Shown here one piece after another: positions 44,554 to 54,700 of a stretch of DNA of 64,000 bases. A program made the position numbers and the translations under genes. The notes below the pieces were generated by a model, which was not told the DNA's origin, did not search any database, and worked only from the letters and a program-made list of their open reading frames with translations. Location of the stretch: positions 124,001 to 188,000 of the forward strand of contig JAJQHD010000037.1 in the NCBI GenBank assembly GCA_021199855.1, written 5' to 3'. Every line of letters starts with the position of its first letter. The stretch's first letter is position 1. The stretch comes from Oscillospiraceae bacterium (GTDB lineage: Bacteria > Bacillota > Clostridia > Oscillospirales > Ruminococcaceae).

Positions 44554-45640
44554 TAACAAAACTATCAGCGGCAACAGAAGAAAAGTAGCACTTCCCACAT
44601 TTGGCAACTATAACATTCCGTTCAAATATTTCATTGAACAGGCAATAGGCTCGGAATGTGTACTTCCTGCCGCACACACTAAAAAGACTGTTCACTTCGG
44701 CGAGCTCAACAGCCCCGACTTTGTCTGTACTCCTTTCAAGCATACTCTCGGAAGTATGATTGAAATGCTCGAACTTGGTGCTGACACTCTGGTTATGAGT
44801 GGCGGTCCGTGCAGGCTTGGATTCTATGGCGAGCTTCAGAAGAAAATTCTTGAAGACATGGGCTATGAGTTCACGATGATCGACCTCGAATGGCTGAAAG
44901 ATATGAAAAAGAGCGAATGGCTGAAAGTCATTAAGTCAGTCAATCCGGATGTTAAGGTTCCCCAGCTTCTGGTAGAAGCGACAAACACCATGAAGATGAT
45001 AAAGTACATCGACGAAATCGAAGAGCTTTATCACGCTAATTTGGGCTTTGAATCCAATGAAGGTGCATACGACAAAATCTATCGTGATTTTCTCTTTGAT
45101 ATGAGGATGGCGGCTTCCGGAAACGACATCAAGAACGCATACCGCAAGGCAAAAATCGCTATGGACGATGAACCTCTTAACAAGCCGGATATGCCGCTTC
45201 GTGTAGGTATCGTCGGTGAGTACTATACCATTATGGATAAGTTCTCAAATCTGGACGTTGAGAACAAGCTCTGCCGGATGGGAATTGAAGTACACAGACT
45301 GATGAACTTTTCTAACTACAACCTCGGCGGAAGCGAGCAGAAGCTGTTTCCTGCGGCTAAGAACTACATGAAGTTCCAGATGGGTCCGACAAGCGCAACA
45401 ACCGTTGCCGCCGCTGAGAAGTATGCAAGGCAAGGGTTTGATGGCTTGATTCACGTAAAATGCTTCGGATGCACTCCGGAGGTTGACGTTATGCCGCTTT
45501 TACAGAAGCTGTCTCAGGACTACCACATCCCCGTTCTGTATCTCAGCTACGACACTCAGACCTCCGACACTGGTCTCGACACCAGACTAGAGGCATTCTA
45601 TGACATGATATCACTTAAGAAGAAGGTACTTAAAAATTGA
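44540..45640 (+). CDS. 2-hydroxyacyl-CoA dehydratase (HgdB-like) family protein
   Basis: A 366-residue protein of the HgdB/FldB type, whose relatives hold a [4Fe-4S] cluster and remove water from (R)-2-hydroxyacyl-CoA or reduce aromatic rings after activation. Cysteines that could bind the cluster are in SGGPCRLGFYG and KCFGCTPEV; YDTQTSDTGLDTRLEAFYDM closes the protein as in the family. The gene overlaps both neighbours (14 and 4 bases), so the three products are made together. No CoA-transferase or dehydrogenase is nearby, so a classical amino-acid fermentation cluster is not supported. Confidence 0.8.
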   Translation: MAKNNNKTISGNRRKVALPTFGNYNIPFKYFIEQAIGSECVLPAAHTKKTVHFGELNSPDFVCTPFKHTLGSMIEMLELGADTLVMSGGPCRLGFYGELQKKILEDMGYEFTMIDLEWLKDMKKSEWLKVIKSVNPDVKVPQLLVEATNTMKMIKYIDEIEELYHANLGFESNEGAYDKIYRDFLFDMRMAASGNDIKNAYRKAKIAMDDEPLNKPDMPLRVGIVGEYYTIMDKFSNLDVENKLCRMGIEVHRLMNFSNYNLGGSEQKLFPAAKNYMKFQMGPTSATTVAAAEKYARQGFDGLIHVKCFGCTPEVDVMPLLQKLSQDYHIPVLYLSYDTQTSDTGLDTRLEAFYDMISLKKKVLKN

Positions 45641-46605
45641 GTAAAGCTAAAGCATACATAGGAATCGACATCGGCTCAATTTCAACAAAAGGCGTAATTA
45701 TAGACGAGTCAAAAAACATAATCGCATCGTCCTACTTGTGGACGGAAGGAAATCCGGTCGGAGCTGTGAGAAATCTTCTGGGAGTTCTCAAAGAGCAATT
45801 TGACGATGAGAAGTACGAAATAGTTTCCTCAGGAACCACCGGAAGTGCAAGAAGGCTTATCGGAGCGATGATAGGCGCAGGCGTCGTCAAAAACGAGATT
45901 ACTGCCCACGCTGTAGGAACTACAACCATCCATCCGGACGTAAGAACAATTTTCGAGATTGGCGGTCAGGATTCAAAGATAATTCTGGTTGAAAACGGAA
46001 TCGCAGTTGACTATGCTATGAATACCCTTTGTGCGGCAGGAACCGGAGCTTTTCTTTCCAGTCAGGCACACAGACTGGGTGTTGAAGTCGAAGAATTCGG
46101 AGAAATCGCTCTTAAATCGAAGCACCCGACACCTATTGCGGCGAGATGCACTGTATTTGCTGAATCAGATTTGGTTCACAAAATTCAGATGGGTCATTCG
46201 CGTGAAGACATTATTGCAGGTCTCTGCCACGCTGTTGCTTCAAATTACTTAAACAACGTCGCAAAGGGCAAAAAAATCGTCTCCCCCATCGTCTTCCAAG
46301 GCGGGGTAAGCAAGAATCAAGGCGTTGTCAAGGCGTTCTCGGACGAGCTCGGAGTCCCGATTCGTGTCGACGAAAACGGACATCTTATGGGTGCGTTCGG
46401 CTCGGCAATTCTTGCGATGGAGTCAAGAAAAGAAGCACCGTTCAGCTTTGATGTAGGAGAAATGGACTTCGTAACGAAGGAAGTCACATGCGGGAAGTGC
46501 TCGAACCACTGCGAAATTATCTGCGTTTCACGTGATGGCACCCTCATTGACTCATGGGGCAACAGATGCGAAAAGGGCGAGATAAAAGCTCACAAAAACA
46601 AGTAA
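45637..46605 (+). CDS. BadF/BadG/HgdC-type ATPase activase
   Basis: A 322-residue ASKHA ATPase that would pass an ATP-energised electron to the dehydratase-like partner. Motifs are GIDIGSISTKGVIID (phosphate 1), EIGGQDSKII, and two single cysteines in NTLCAAGTGAFL and AARCTVFAES that bridge the [4Fe-4S] cluster of HgdC dimers. An extra Cys-rich C terminus (CGKCSNHCEIIC) is present. The start is TTG at 45637, overlapping the previous stop by four bases. The assignment as an activase (archerase) is firm; the reaction it powers is unknown. Confidence 0.85.
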   Translation: MSKAKAYIGIDIGSISTKGVIIDESKNIIASSYLWTEGNPVGAVRNLLGVLKEQFDDEKYEIVSSGTTGSARRLIGAMIGAGVVKNEITAHAVGTTTIHPDVRTIFEIGGQDSKIILVENGIAVDYAMNTLCAAGTGAFLSSQAHRLGVEVEEFGEIALKSKHPTPIAARCTVFAESDLVHKIQMGHSREDIIAGLCHAVASNYLNNVAKGKKIVSPIVFQGGVSKNQGVVKAFSDELGVPIRVDENGHLMGAFGSAILAMESRKEAPFSFDVGEMDFVTKEVTCGKCSNHCEIICVSRDGTLIDSWGNRCEKGEIKAHKNK

Positions 46606-46642
46606 AACCGGTAGCAAAACCGAGAGAGGAGTGTTCCCCGAA

Positions 46643-48016
46643 ATGAAAAAGAAACTCTCAATTATTATCTGTGTTGTGTTTACATTCGTAATGCTTACAT
46701 GCAGTGTCTCTGCTGTGACGTTTACACCCGACTTTGAGGTCTACTCGGAGGCGGCATATCTTGTGAGCCTCGACACAGGCGACGTTGTATACTCAAAGAA
46801 TGCAGACGAACAGCTTGTTCCCGCTTCTCTAACTAAGATTATGACTGCCGCAATTCTTCTTGAACTGTATCAGGATGACATCTCCGCTCTCTCGACTACC
46901 TACGTCTGCGGAACGTCGGCTTGCTTCGACGAGCTTTATCTGACAGGCGCTTCTACGGCAGATATACAGATCGGTGAAATGGTTTCCTATAAGGATTTGC
47001 TATATGCTCTGATGTTACGTTCCGCATGTGAAGCGGCAAATATCATAGCATATAATGTTGCCGGAAGCCTTGAGGCTTTTGTTGAGATGATGAACGAGAA
47101 AGCTGAAGAACTCGGGTGTGAGAACACGCACTTCACGAACGCTCATGGTCTGTTTTACGAAAACCATTACACCACTGCATACGACATGGCTATCATCACT
47201 CAGTATGCAATGAGCCTGCCGATGTTCACTGAAATTGCTTGTACCGAAAGCTACACTATGGAGGCGACTTCCTATCACGAAGAGCGCACCATCATCCATA
47301 CCAACTACATGATGTCAAAGACCAACGGAGGAGATTACTACTATGAGTATGTTAAGGGTATAAAAACCGGTACTCTCGATGAAGCAGGAAGATGCCTGGT
47401 TTCCCTTGCCTACAAAGACGGCTACAGCTACCTTCTGGTCACATTGAATGCACCGATGTATGATGACAATGGAAATACGGTTTACTACAACTTTATCGAC
47501 CACAAGAACATCTACGAATGGGCTTTCAACAATCTTGTGTACACAGAAATAATTACCGGCACTGAGGAAAAAGCCGAGGTTGCCGTCGAATATGGCGACG
47601 GGCAGGACTATGTTATAGTTGTTCCAGCTGAAAAATTCTCGATGATGTGGAATACAAATATCTCGACAAGCTCGATTCACGAAGTCATAACGCTGAGTTC
47701 TGATGTCGTTGCCCCGGTAAGTGCCGGGGATGTTCTGGGAACCTTAGAGCTACAGTATGGCGGAGAAACTCTAGCGGTTATAGATCTTATTTCAGAAACC
47801 GACCTTGCACGTTCGGAAAGCGCAGAGACTCTTGCAATCATGCAGAGCTTTATCGGGTCAAATCAGTTCTACAAGGCGGCAATGTACAGTGCAATATTTT
47901 TTCTTGTCTATACTGTATTGATTATAGTTCTGAAGATTATAGTACATAGAGTAAACAAGAAGCGAGTGAAGGTGTACGCAACTCCGAAGCGTCAATCATC
48001 CAAAAAGAAGTGGTAA
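46643..48016 (+). CDS. D-alanyl-D-alanine carboxypeptidase (DacF-like, S11)
   Basis: A 457-residue penicillin-binding protein that trims the terminal D-Ala of peptidoglycan stem peptides. It has a signal peptide of about 24 residues, the active-site tetrad ASLTKIM (Ser 62, Lys 65), the SACEAAN box and KTG in KGIKTGTLDE. A C-terminal hydrophobic helix near residues 410-435 followed by a basic tail (NKKRVKVYATPKR) anchors it. I start at ATG 46643; an in-frame GTG at 46631 abuts the GAGAGGAG site. It lies 37 bases after the activase gene and may be read through from that operon, with no functional link evident. Confidence 0.93.
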   Translation: MKKKLSIIICVVFTFVMLTCSVSAVTFTPDFEVYSEAAYLVSLDTGDVVYSKNADEQLVPASLTKIMTAAILLELYQDDISALSTTYVCGTSACFDELYLTGASTADIQIGEMVSYKDLLYALMLRSACEAANIIAYNVAGSLEAFVEMMNEKAEELGCENTHFTNAHGLFYENHYTTAYDMAIITQYAMSLPMFTEIACTESYTMEATSYHEERTIIHTNYMMSKTNGGDYYYEYVKGIKTGTLDEAGRCLVSLAYKDGYSYLLVTLNAPMYDDNGNTVYYNFIDHKNIYEWAFNNLVYTEIITGTEEKAEVAVEYGDGQDYVIVVPAEKFSMMWNTNISTSSIHEVITLSSDVVAPVSAGDVLGTLELQYGGETLAVIDLISETDLARSESAETLAIMQSFIGSNQFYKAAMYSAIFFLVYTVLIIVLKIIVHRVNKKRVKVYATPKRQSSKKKW

Positions 48017-48022
48017 ATAGTT

Positions 48023-48058
48023 CGGCTGGGTATCTAAATTGATACTCAGCCGTTTTTC
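48023..48058 (+). terminator. Terminator after the DD-carboxypeptidase gene
   Basis: Arms CGGCTGGGTATC/GATACTCAGCCG (one mismatch) followed by TTTTTC. Its A-poor left flank means it works on the plus strand. Confidence 0.9.
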
Positions 48059-51000
48059 TTATACTTCTTTTTCGTCAAAGTAAACCTCGGCGTCTATAAG
48101 AGACTTTTCTCTTGTGAGCTTGCCGTCTTTGAGCTTCAGTCCCAATACATCTTCGACAATCGCCCGATAATACCATGCCGCCGAGCCGGTGTAAATCGAC
48201 CAGCCGCCACGAGAATAGCAGTTCTTGTTCGAGTAGACGTTGCCACAGATATAGTAGGGTTCGGTTTTGTATCTCTCATAACCGCCATTTTCGGAGCGAA
48301 GAACCGGGTTCAAAGCTTTTAAGATAGCGAAGCCTTCATCGGTAAGACCAGCTTCAATCAATGCCATTCCGAGCCAGATTGCGGCGTGGGTATACTGACC
48401 GCCGTTTTCACGGATGCCGTCGGGATAGCTTGCGATATAGCCTATTTCTGCTCTTGCATCATCACTGAATGCCGGATAGAATAGCTTGATTACACCGTTT
48501 TCGGCATCTGCAAGACTTGTATAAGCTTCTGAAAGTGCGGATTTCGTAAACTCCTTATCGGGAAGCTCTGCAAATTGCGCGAATGACTGAGAAATAGAAT
48601 CGAGCTTGCAACTAGCGTAGCTTTCCGCTCCAAAAACAATACCTGAATCGGAGTAAGCTCTCAGATACCATTTTTCACCCTTGCCGCTTACCTCTATTGC
48701 CGATTCCATCTCTTTGATTTTTTCTGAAATATTGGATCCCGCTTTGCAGATTTTTGAAAAGAGTTTTAGAACGACCACATAGAATTCACTAAGCCAGACT
48801 GATTCGCCAATTCCCTTTTCGCCCAAGTTTGAGAAACCGTCGTTCCAGTCGCCAGTGCCAATAAGAAGTAAACCGTGTTTCCCGGTTCTTAAGCCGACAT
48901 ACTCGATGGCTCGGACGCAGTGGTCGTATATGCTTTCACGAAGTGCTGTTCTGTAGACTTCGCCGCAACGGTCACGGTCTGATTCTGAAAGAGCGATTCC
49001 TGCGGAATATGCTACTTTGACGTCAAGGATTGAACTGTCGCCAGTCTTGTCGACATATTCACAAACGGCATATACAAGCCAGAGTGGGTCGTCGGAGATT
49101 CTTGTTCGGATTCCTGTGGTCTTTTTTAGGGGAAGCTCATGCCACCAGTGCATTACGTCGCCTTCCAAGAACTGTGCTCCTGCCGCGCGGATGATATGTG
49201 TCCGACATTCGTGCGGATTTTCGAGGATAACCCCGATGGCGTCCTGAAGCTGGTCCCGGAAACCGTATGCTCCGGAAGACTGATAGAATCCGGTTCTTGC
49301 CCAAATTCTTGCGTGAAGAGCCTGATAGCGGAGCCAGTCGTCCGAGAGAATCCTGAGTTCGTTCTCCTGAGACTTGATTAAAAGCTTGTGCTCTCTGGTA
49401 TCGCTCTGGATTCTATAATACTTCGGCATGAGAACTGCGGCTTTTTCGGTGTAAGCATACGACATATAGAAGTCGACTACGGTCTTACCCTGAAGATTAA
49501 CTGTTGCCGCCGCTATTGCGTCTTCACTGACTGCGATATTCTCGTCCCAGTTGCCGCTGAGGAAAGCTTCCCTGTCAGTCTGGAAACTGCAATCAAGCGA
49601 CGAAGTTATCGCCATAAAGCCGGTAATGGGAGATGCAGAGTTCGATATTATCAGAGTATTGCCCTTCTTTTCTGATTTCAGAAGATGAGAGTTTTTTCTG
49701 TTATTACCAAGGCATGGCTCGGTATAGTAAGAAAGCTCGGCTGGCTTGTCTACAGAGATATTCACACGAATCCGCTTGCACATACCCTTTTCGGAAACGC
49801 CGACTGTGACACTGCCACGGAAAAGCTTTTCTTCAAAGTGATATTCGGCGGTATATGGTGCGAACACCGCAGCTGATCCGCGGATTATATCGAAATACTC
49901 GTTGCCAATGTGAAGAATGAGATGCTCTCCGATGTTATCACGGCTGATGTCGTTGTCCCACGGAGTAAGGCGGAGCTCCCTTGAATTGTGGGCATAGGTG
50001 AAGCCTAACGAGCCTTCGGAAATAAGCGTTCCGAATTGCCTTGATGACAGAACATGGCACCACGGAAGCGGCGGCTTCGAGTTTATGACGTACTTGCCGC
50101 GGTAGAAACCACCACAAGCAATCTCCTCATCAACCGGTTGCTTCTTCGGGTGAACTGGCTTTATCTCTATCCCTAAGAAATTCGTGTCGGGCGATTCCGT
50201 CTCTATTTCGCCGTGTGAAATATGGCAGGCATACGCTTTCAGGAGAGTTACCAGTTCCTCACGAACCGATGAACGGTCAACAGGATAGATTCCGCCTTCG
50301 GAGTAAAGGAGTCCTTCGCAGGAAAGTTCTCTTGCAACTTTTACAAGTGCCATGTAGTGTTCCCTTTCGTATCTGCCGCAATCGTCGAAAAGTACTGCCA
50401 TCTGCGCCTTGATTCCGGATAGTCGCAGGTCACGGAAAGCGTGGATATAGACAGACAGCTTGTCTGCATCAGATAGTTCATCGAAACTATAGAGAATCAA
50501 AGGCAGTTCAGTTGAGATTGAGAGCTCCCACAGCGTATTCAGCGGCAATTTGTTTTCAACTACCGCTTCCCTTCTCTCAGGCAAATTGCAGGGCGTGAAC
50601 AGGACATTTCCGGCAAGGATTTCAAGAAGTCTTGAAGATGCAGAGCTGTAGCCGTGACAAGTCTCCGGCTTTCTCGTTTTCAACTCGCTTACCGTGTTTA
50701 TAAGCTCGTCGTAACTGTCGGAAGCCAGGATAAACATGTCAAGAGTTGTTTCTCCCGACGACGGAAGTTTAACGGTAGTTTTCAGGAATATGCAAGGGTT
50801 CGGCTCGGAAATGAGACTGCTTGAAACGGCAGATGCTCTTTCAAGAAAATCGCCTGCTCCGTCAGGACGAGTCAGCACATCTTCCCTGTCGAAAGATACT
50901 AATCCCAAAGCATGGTCAATAAAGCCAACAGCCATATATGGCTTCTCCGAATTGTCGCAGTCGCTTCTTGTGACAGTGATGATGTCGAGATTAGGGTCGA

Positions 51001-51739
51001 CATCGAGTCTTAAAAACATCTTGGCATAAGCAGGATGAGCCTGCTCGGCTTCATCAGGCATTAAAGATGGCTCGATATAAGAGCACAGGAATACTTCTTT
51101 TTCGGCATCGGAATTATTCTTTATCGTAAAAGTCCTCAGTTCGCATGGCAATGTCTTGTGGATGGTCACTTTCATCTCTGCAAAGGAATTGCGGTACACT
51201 ACAAAGCCATCGCCGAATTCGACTGTATTGCCGGTGAAGTATGACTTTTCACCTTCAGATATAATTCCGAAAAATGCGCCATTTTGACGGTTCACAGCGT
51301 CATGTGTTCTTGAATAAACATTTCTTTCTCTATAAACAGGAATTGAAATTCCGCTGTCTGTGAGGACAAGGGTATATTCGCCGTTAGAAAGAAGTCTGAT
51401 TCTAGGACTGAAGGGCGAAAAACTGCCGAAATATTCGGATGTCGGCGCTACAAGCTCTTCGCTCTTCTGATGCTTCGGCTTCAGGACGGTATCTTCATAG
51501 ATGTTGCGTTCAAGCCGCACTTTTTCATCAAGAAGCTCGCTTGCGCCCATTACGTTTTTGTCCCGCATGAATCTCTGGCGGAAGATTCTGTTTTCAAGAA
51601 CATTTACGGCGGAGATTATACTCATGCCGACGTGGTGGGACATATAGCTTTTGACTATACCGAAGCCAGAAGGCATATCCGGTTCTGTGAAGTCGAGTGC
51701 TTCATAGAAACCGTATCTAGAATAAATGCCGTATTTTTT
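48059..51739 (-). CDS. GH94-like phosphorylase half of a cyclic glucan synthase-like gene (frameshifted)
   Basis: The downstream part of a frameshifted giant gene, open from the A8 run at 51734-51741 to its stop (1226 codons plus stop). It opens with the end of a glycoamylase-like domain (YGFYEALDFTEPDMPSGFG, YMSHHVGMSI). It then carries a GH94-type sandwich and alpha/alpha-barrel with the catalytic-acid motif GTGDWNDG near residue 960 and a C-terminal linker. The family pairs a GT with a phosphorylase to make or trim beta-1,2-glucan. The first internal ATG (51676) has no ribosome site, so independent translation is unlikely. Expression therefore depends on slippage, or the shift is a sequencing error or real inactivation. 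Confidence 0.82.
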   Translation of the reverse strand, partial: KKYGIYSRYGFYEALDFTEPDMPSGFGIVKSYMSHHVGMSIISAVNVLENRIFRQRFMRDKNVMGASELLDEKVRLERNIYEDTVLKPKHQKSEELVAPTSEYFGSFSPFSPRIRLLSNGEYTLVLTDSGISIPVYRERNVYSRTHDAVNRQNGAFFGIISEGEKSYFTGNTVEFGDGFVVYRNSFAEMKVTIHKTLPCELRTFTIKNNSDAEKEVFLCSYIEPSLMPDEAEQAHPAYAKMFLRLDVDPNLDIITVTRSDCDNSEKPYMAVGFIDHALGLVSFDREDVLTRPDGAGDFLERASAVSSSLISEPNPCIFLKTTVKLPSSGETTLDMFILASDSYDELINTVSELKTRKPETCHGYSSASSRLLEILAGNVLFTPCNLPERREAVVENKLPLNTLWELSISTELPLILYSFDELSDADKLSVYIHAFRDLRLSGIKAQMAVLFDDCGRYEREHYMALVKVARELSCEGLLYSEGGIYPVDRSSVREELVTLLKAYACHISHGEIETESPDTNFLGIEIKPVHPKKQPVDEEIACGGFYRGKYVINSKPPLPWCHVLSSRQFGTLISEGSLGFTYAHNSRELRLTPWDNDISRDNIGEHLILHIGNEYFDIIRGSAAVFAPYTAEYHFEEKLFRGSVTVGVSEKGMCKRIRVNISVDKPAELSYYTEPCLGNNRKNSHLLKSEKKGNTLIISNSASPITGFMAITSSLDCSFQTDREAFLSGNWDENIAVSEDAIAAATVNLQGKTVVDFYMSYAYTEKAAVLMPKYYRIQSDTREHKLLIKSQENELRILSDDWLRYQALHARIWARTGFYQSSGAYGFRDQLQDAIGVILENPHECRTHIIRAAGAQFLEGDVMHWWHELPLKKTTGIRTRISDDPLWLVYAVCEYVDKTGDSSILDVKVAYSAGIALSESDRDRCGEVYRTALRESIYDHCVRAIEYVGLRTGKHGLLLIGTGDWNDGFSNLGEKGIGESVWLSEFYVVVLKLFSKICKAGSNISEKIKEMESAIEVSGKGEKWYLRAYSDSGIVFGAESYASCKLDSISQSFAQFAELPDKEFTKSALSEAYTSLADAENGVIKLFYPAFSDDARAEIGYIASYPDGIRENGGQYTHAAIWLGMALIEAGLTDEGFAILKALNPVLRSENGGYERYKTEPYYICGNVYSNKNCYSRGGWSIYTGSAAWYYRAIVEDVLGLKLKDGKLTREKSLIDAEVYFDEKEV

Positions 51740-54700
51740 TTAGGCGATTGAGATTCTCCATGCCAGTATCTCCGGAATAGCCAAGTGAAAGATAGGTTGA
51801 ATATGGCGAAACTACAAAGTCCTGCTCCAAGCCTCTACGAAGACCCGTTTTCGGGACGCCGTGTGCCATGTAACGGTAAGAAAGACTGCTGTCGAAGCTG
51901 TAATAACCGCTTTCGGAAATGCCATATGGTCTGCTGAGTGCTTTTGCATATCTTTTCTGACACCAGAGCGCATATCGGAGGCTTTCATTCAGAAGTGAGC
52001 CCTCGGGGCTTTCCATAAGAAGCTCCGGCATGAAGTATTCAAACATTGTGCCGCTATATGATGCAGTTCCGGCATAGAAGCCACAGCTGAGTGACATTCT
52101 TGAAAGGCTGTACCAGTGGCTTTTTGGCACCTGATGGGAAGATATTGCATAGAAAGAGCCGAGCCTTGCTTCGCTCATGAGAAAGTCGTATCGGGAATTA
52201 TCCAGTTTGCCGGTTTTGGGATTCAAGCCGATTGCCATAAGACCCCGGACGTCGTCGAAAAATACAGACAAATCGCAATCGGAAATTATCTTTTCAATTC
52301 TCGCTATAGATTCCAAAAGTTCGGGACAACGGGGCGTGTACTCTTTCAAGCCTTCTTTCAGTGCAACCATAGAGCAGATGAAATTGCCGCTATCGACGCT
52401 TGAAACATAGGGATTCGGGCAGATTCTTAGGGTCTTTGTGTCGTACCAGTTGTAAAGATTGCCCTTGTACTTCTCCATTCTTTCTATTGAATCAAGAGTT
52501 CCGCTGATGCGTTTTTGCATGGTTTCCGGGCTTATAAGACGGCGGTCACACGCGGCAAGAACTGACAAGAGATACATTCCGATATTGGTTGGCGACGTCC
52601 TGTGGGCGATTCGATAAACCGGTGCAAACTGGACATTGTCGGGCGGAAGACAGTTCTCCGACTCGTTGACATAGTCGGAAAAGAAGCCCCACATGTCAGC
52701 AATCTGAGATGAAAGTTCCCGTTTATTTTTCTCCGATAGGCTCTTGCTTGCGATTCCGGTTTTACGAGTTCCGAATAACAGTAATAAAGGCTGAAAAGCA
52801 AACAGGATTCCAAAGAATCTCACAACATAGCTCGGTGAGAAGACTAAAATCGTTCCCATAATCCATGAAGCAAAGAAGAACGAGAAGATGTCCGTGCCTG
52901 CTCCGTCATAGGTTGACGACACTGTCCATTCAAGGAGATTTCGTCCCGAAATCATCCTGACTATTGCCATTAGCATTGCCCGGGCGGATTTTAAGGCTAT
53001 TGTCGGAAGAAGTATAAGAGAATAGACGAGTGTCGAAAGATTGAGTGCCGCGCCACTTATCATCGAGGAATAGAATCTGCGTGAACCGATGCCCTGATTC
53101 AGAAGTGTTCCAATCAGTCCGAGAAGATTTGGGACTAAATACATGATGATTGCGGCAAGTGCAATTTTCCCGGAGGCTTCGGGATAGAGAAACAGCCCAA
53201 GTAATAAAGTTGTGAAGACATCTATTGGCAGAAATGTGCGTCTTAAATTCTCCCAGAGCTTCAGCTTTGAAAGAAGGTCAAACTTGCGTGAGAATAGAAA
53301 TCTCAGATTCTGAATGTCTCCCCTAATCCATCGGTCGAGGCGTTTGAAGTAGCTTACGGGATTTTTCGGGAAGCCTTCGGTGAAGATGACGTCGTGGGCA
53401 TAGGCTGTCTTCATAAGCTCGCCTTCAAGGATGTCGTGCGAAAGGACTTTCTCGTGCGGAAGAAAGCTTGTGCTGTCCAGAAGCGACGTTATTCTTAGAA
53501 GTCCCTTGCCGCAGAAGGCTCCTCTGCCATAGACATCCTGCCAGAAGTCCATGCTTTCCAAATCGTAGCCGGAGATTGAGCCTATGCCGCCCATCGCTCT
53601 TGAAAAACCGGTCGCAAGTGAATCGCCGAGCCTGGTTACCATTCGTGGCGAGATTATGCCATAGCCGCTGTTTGCAGGGTGAAGAGCTATTGATAACAGG
53701 TCGGTTACTGAGTCCATGTAGGGCTCGGTGTCGCTGTCTACGCAGACAATATATTCGATCCCCACTAATTTTTCATAGCTGCCAAAAATGCGGTAAAAAT
53801 CATGGTTGCCGGTCTTCATAAACTTCGCCAAGTCGACAATTACGCCACGCTTACGCTCGTAACCCATGAATTCGTCCTGAGTTTCTGAATAGGTGCGCTT
53901 TCTTATTATGCAGGAAAAGATGTTGCCGTTCTCATGATTAAGTCTGTCTGTCATATCTCGCAAGCTCTCGGCAATTGCCCTGTCGTCGCCAGTTACGGGA
54001 GTATGGGACGCTGAGAAATCGGCAAGAAGGCAGACTGAAATATTCGGTTGTGGGTTGGAAGCGTGAAGCTTCAGAAGCTTTGAATAGAGATTATCACTGT
54101 CGGTTGCGCTGTTTACTACTGCTGACATAACAATTGCGCAGGGAGTGCTTCTGACTTCTTCCGAATTAGTATCAAGACGAGGAAGCCTGATTCTAGGCAC
54201 ATGGCGAATAAGAATATCATTGACTACAGACTTCACGGCAGCATATGCCGGGCATATGAGAAACAGTGTTGTCCAAGGTTCTCCGATTCGCACTGTCAGT
54301 GCCAAGGTGAACATGAAGGCGATTACTACTTCCAGAAACTCTACAGTCAGGTCGGTAGCAATTCTCGACTTCGGGCACTTATCCGGGAAAATAACCGGCC
54401 TTGAACGATAGATTCGCTCACGGTACTGCTTCCTGGTCTTGCGGTCGCATTTGGAATAATATTCGTCTTTTGAAAGCTCTATTGCAACAGGATTGACGGT
54501 CTCATTGATTCGGTATTCGTCGAGGGAGTTCAGCTCTGAAAGCATGAAGACAGATTCCCGGATATTCTGCCCGGACTTTTCAAGAAGAAGATATGTCAGC
54601 TCGAATCTGAGATTTTCTGTATCACAGGGATTGATTATGTTCTCAGTTGCATAGTTGCTTATGAGAAAAATTATCTCATCCGTTGACGGGATTTTTCCTC

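Noticed and set aside
48059-51676. Independent gene starting at the internal ATG at 51676
   Set aside because: There is no Shine-Dalgarno and the family's domain is cut in the middle; homologous sequence extends upstream in the same frame to the A8 run, so this is a frameshifted half rather than a separate gene.
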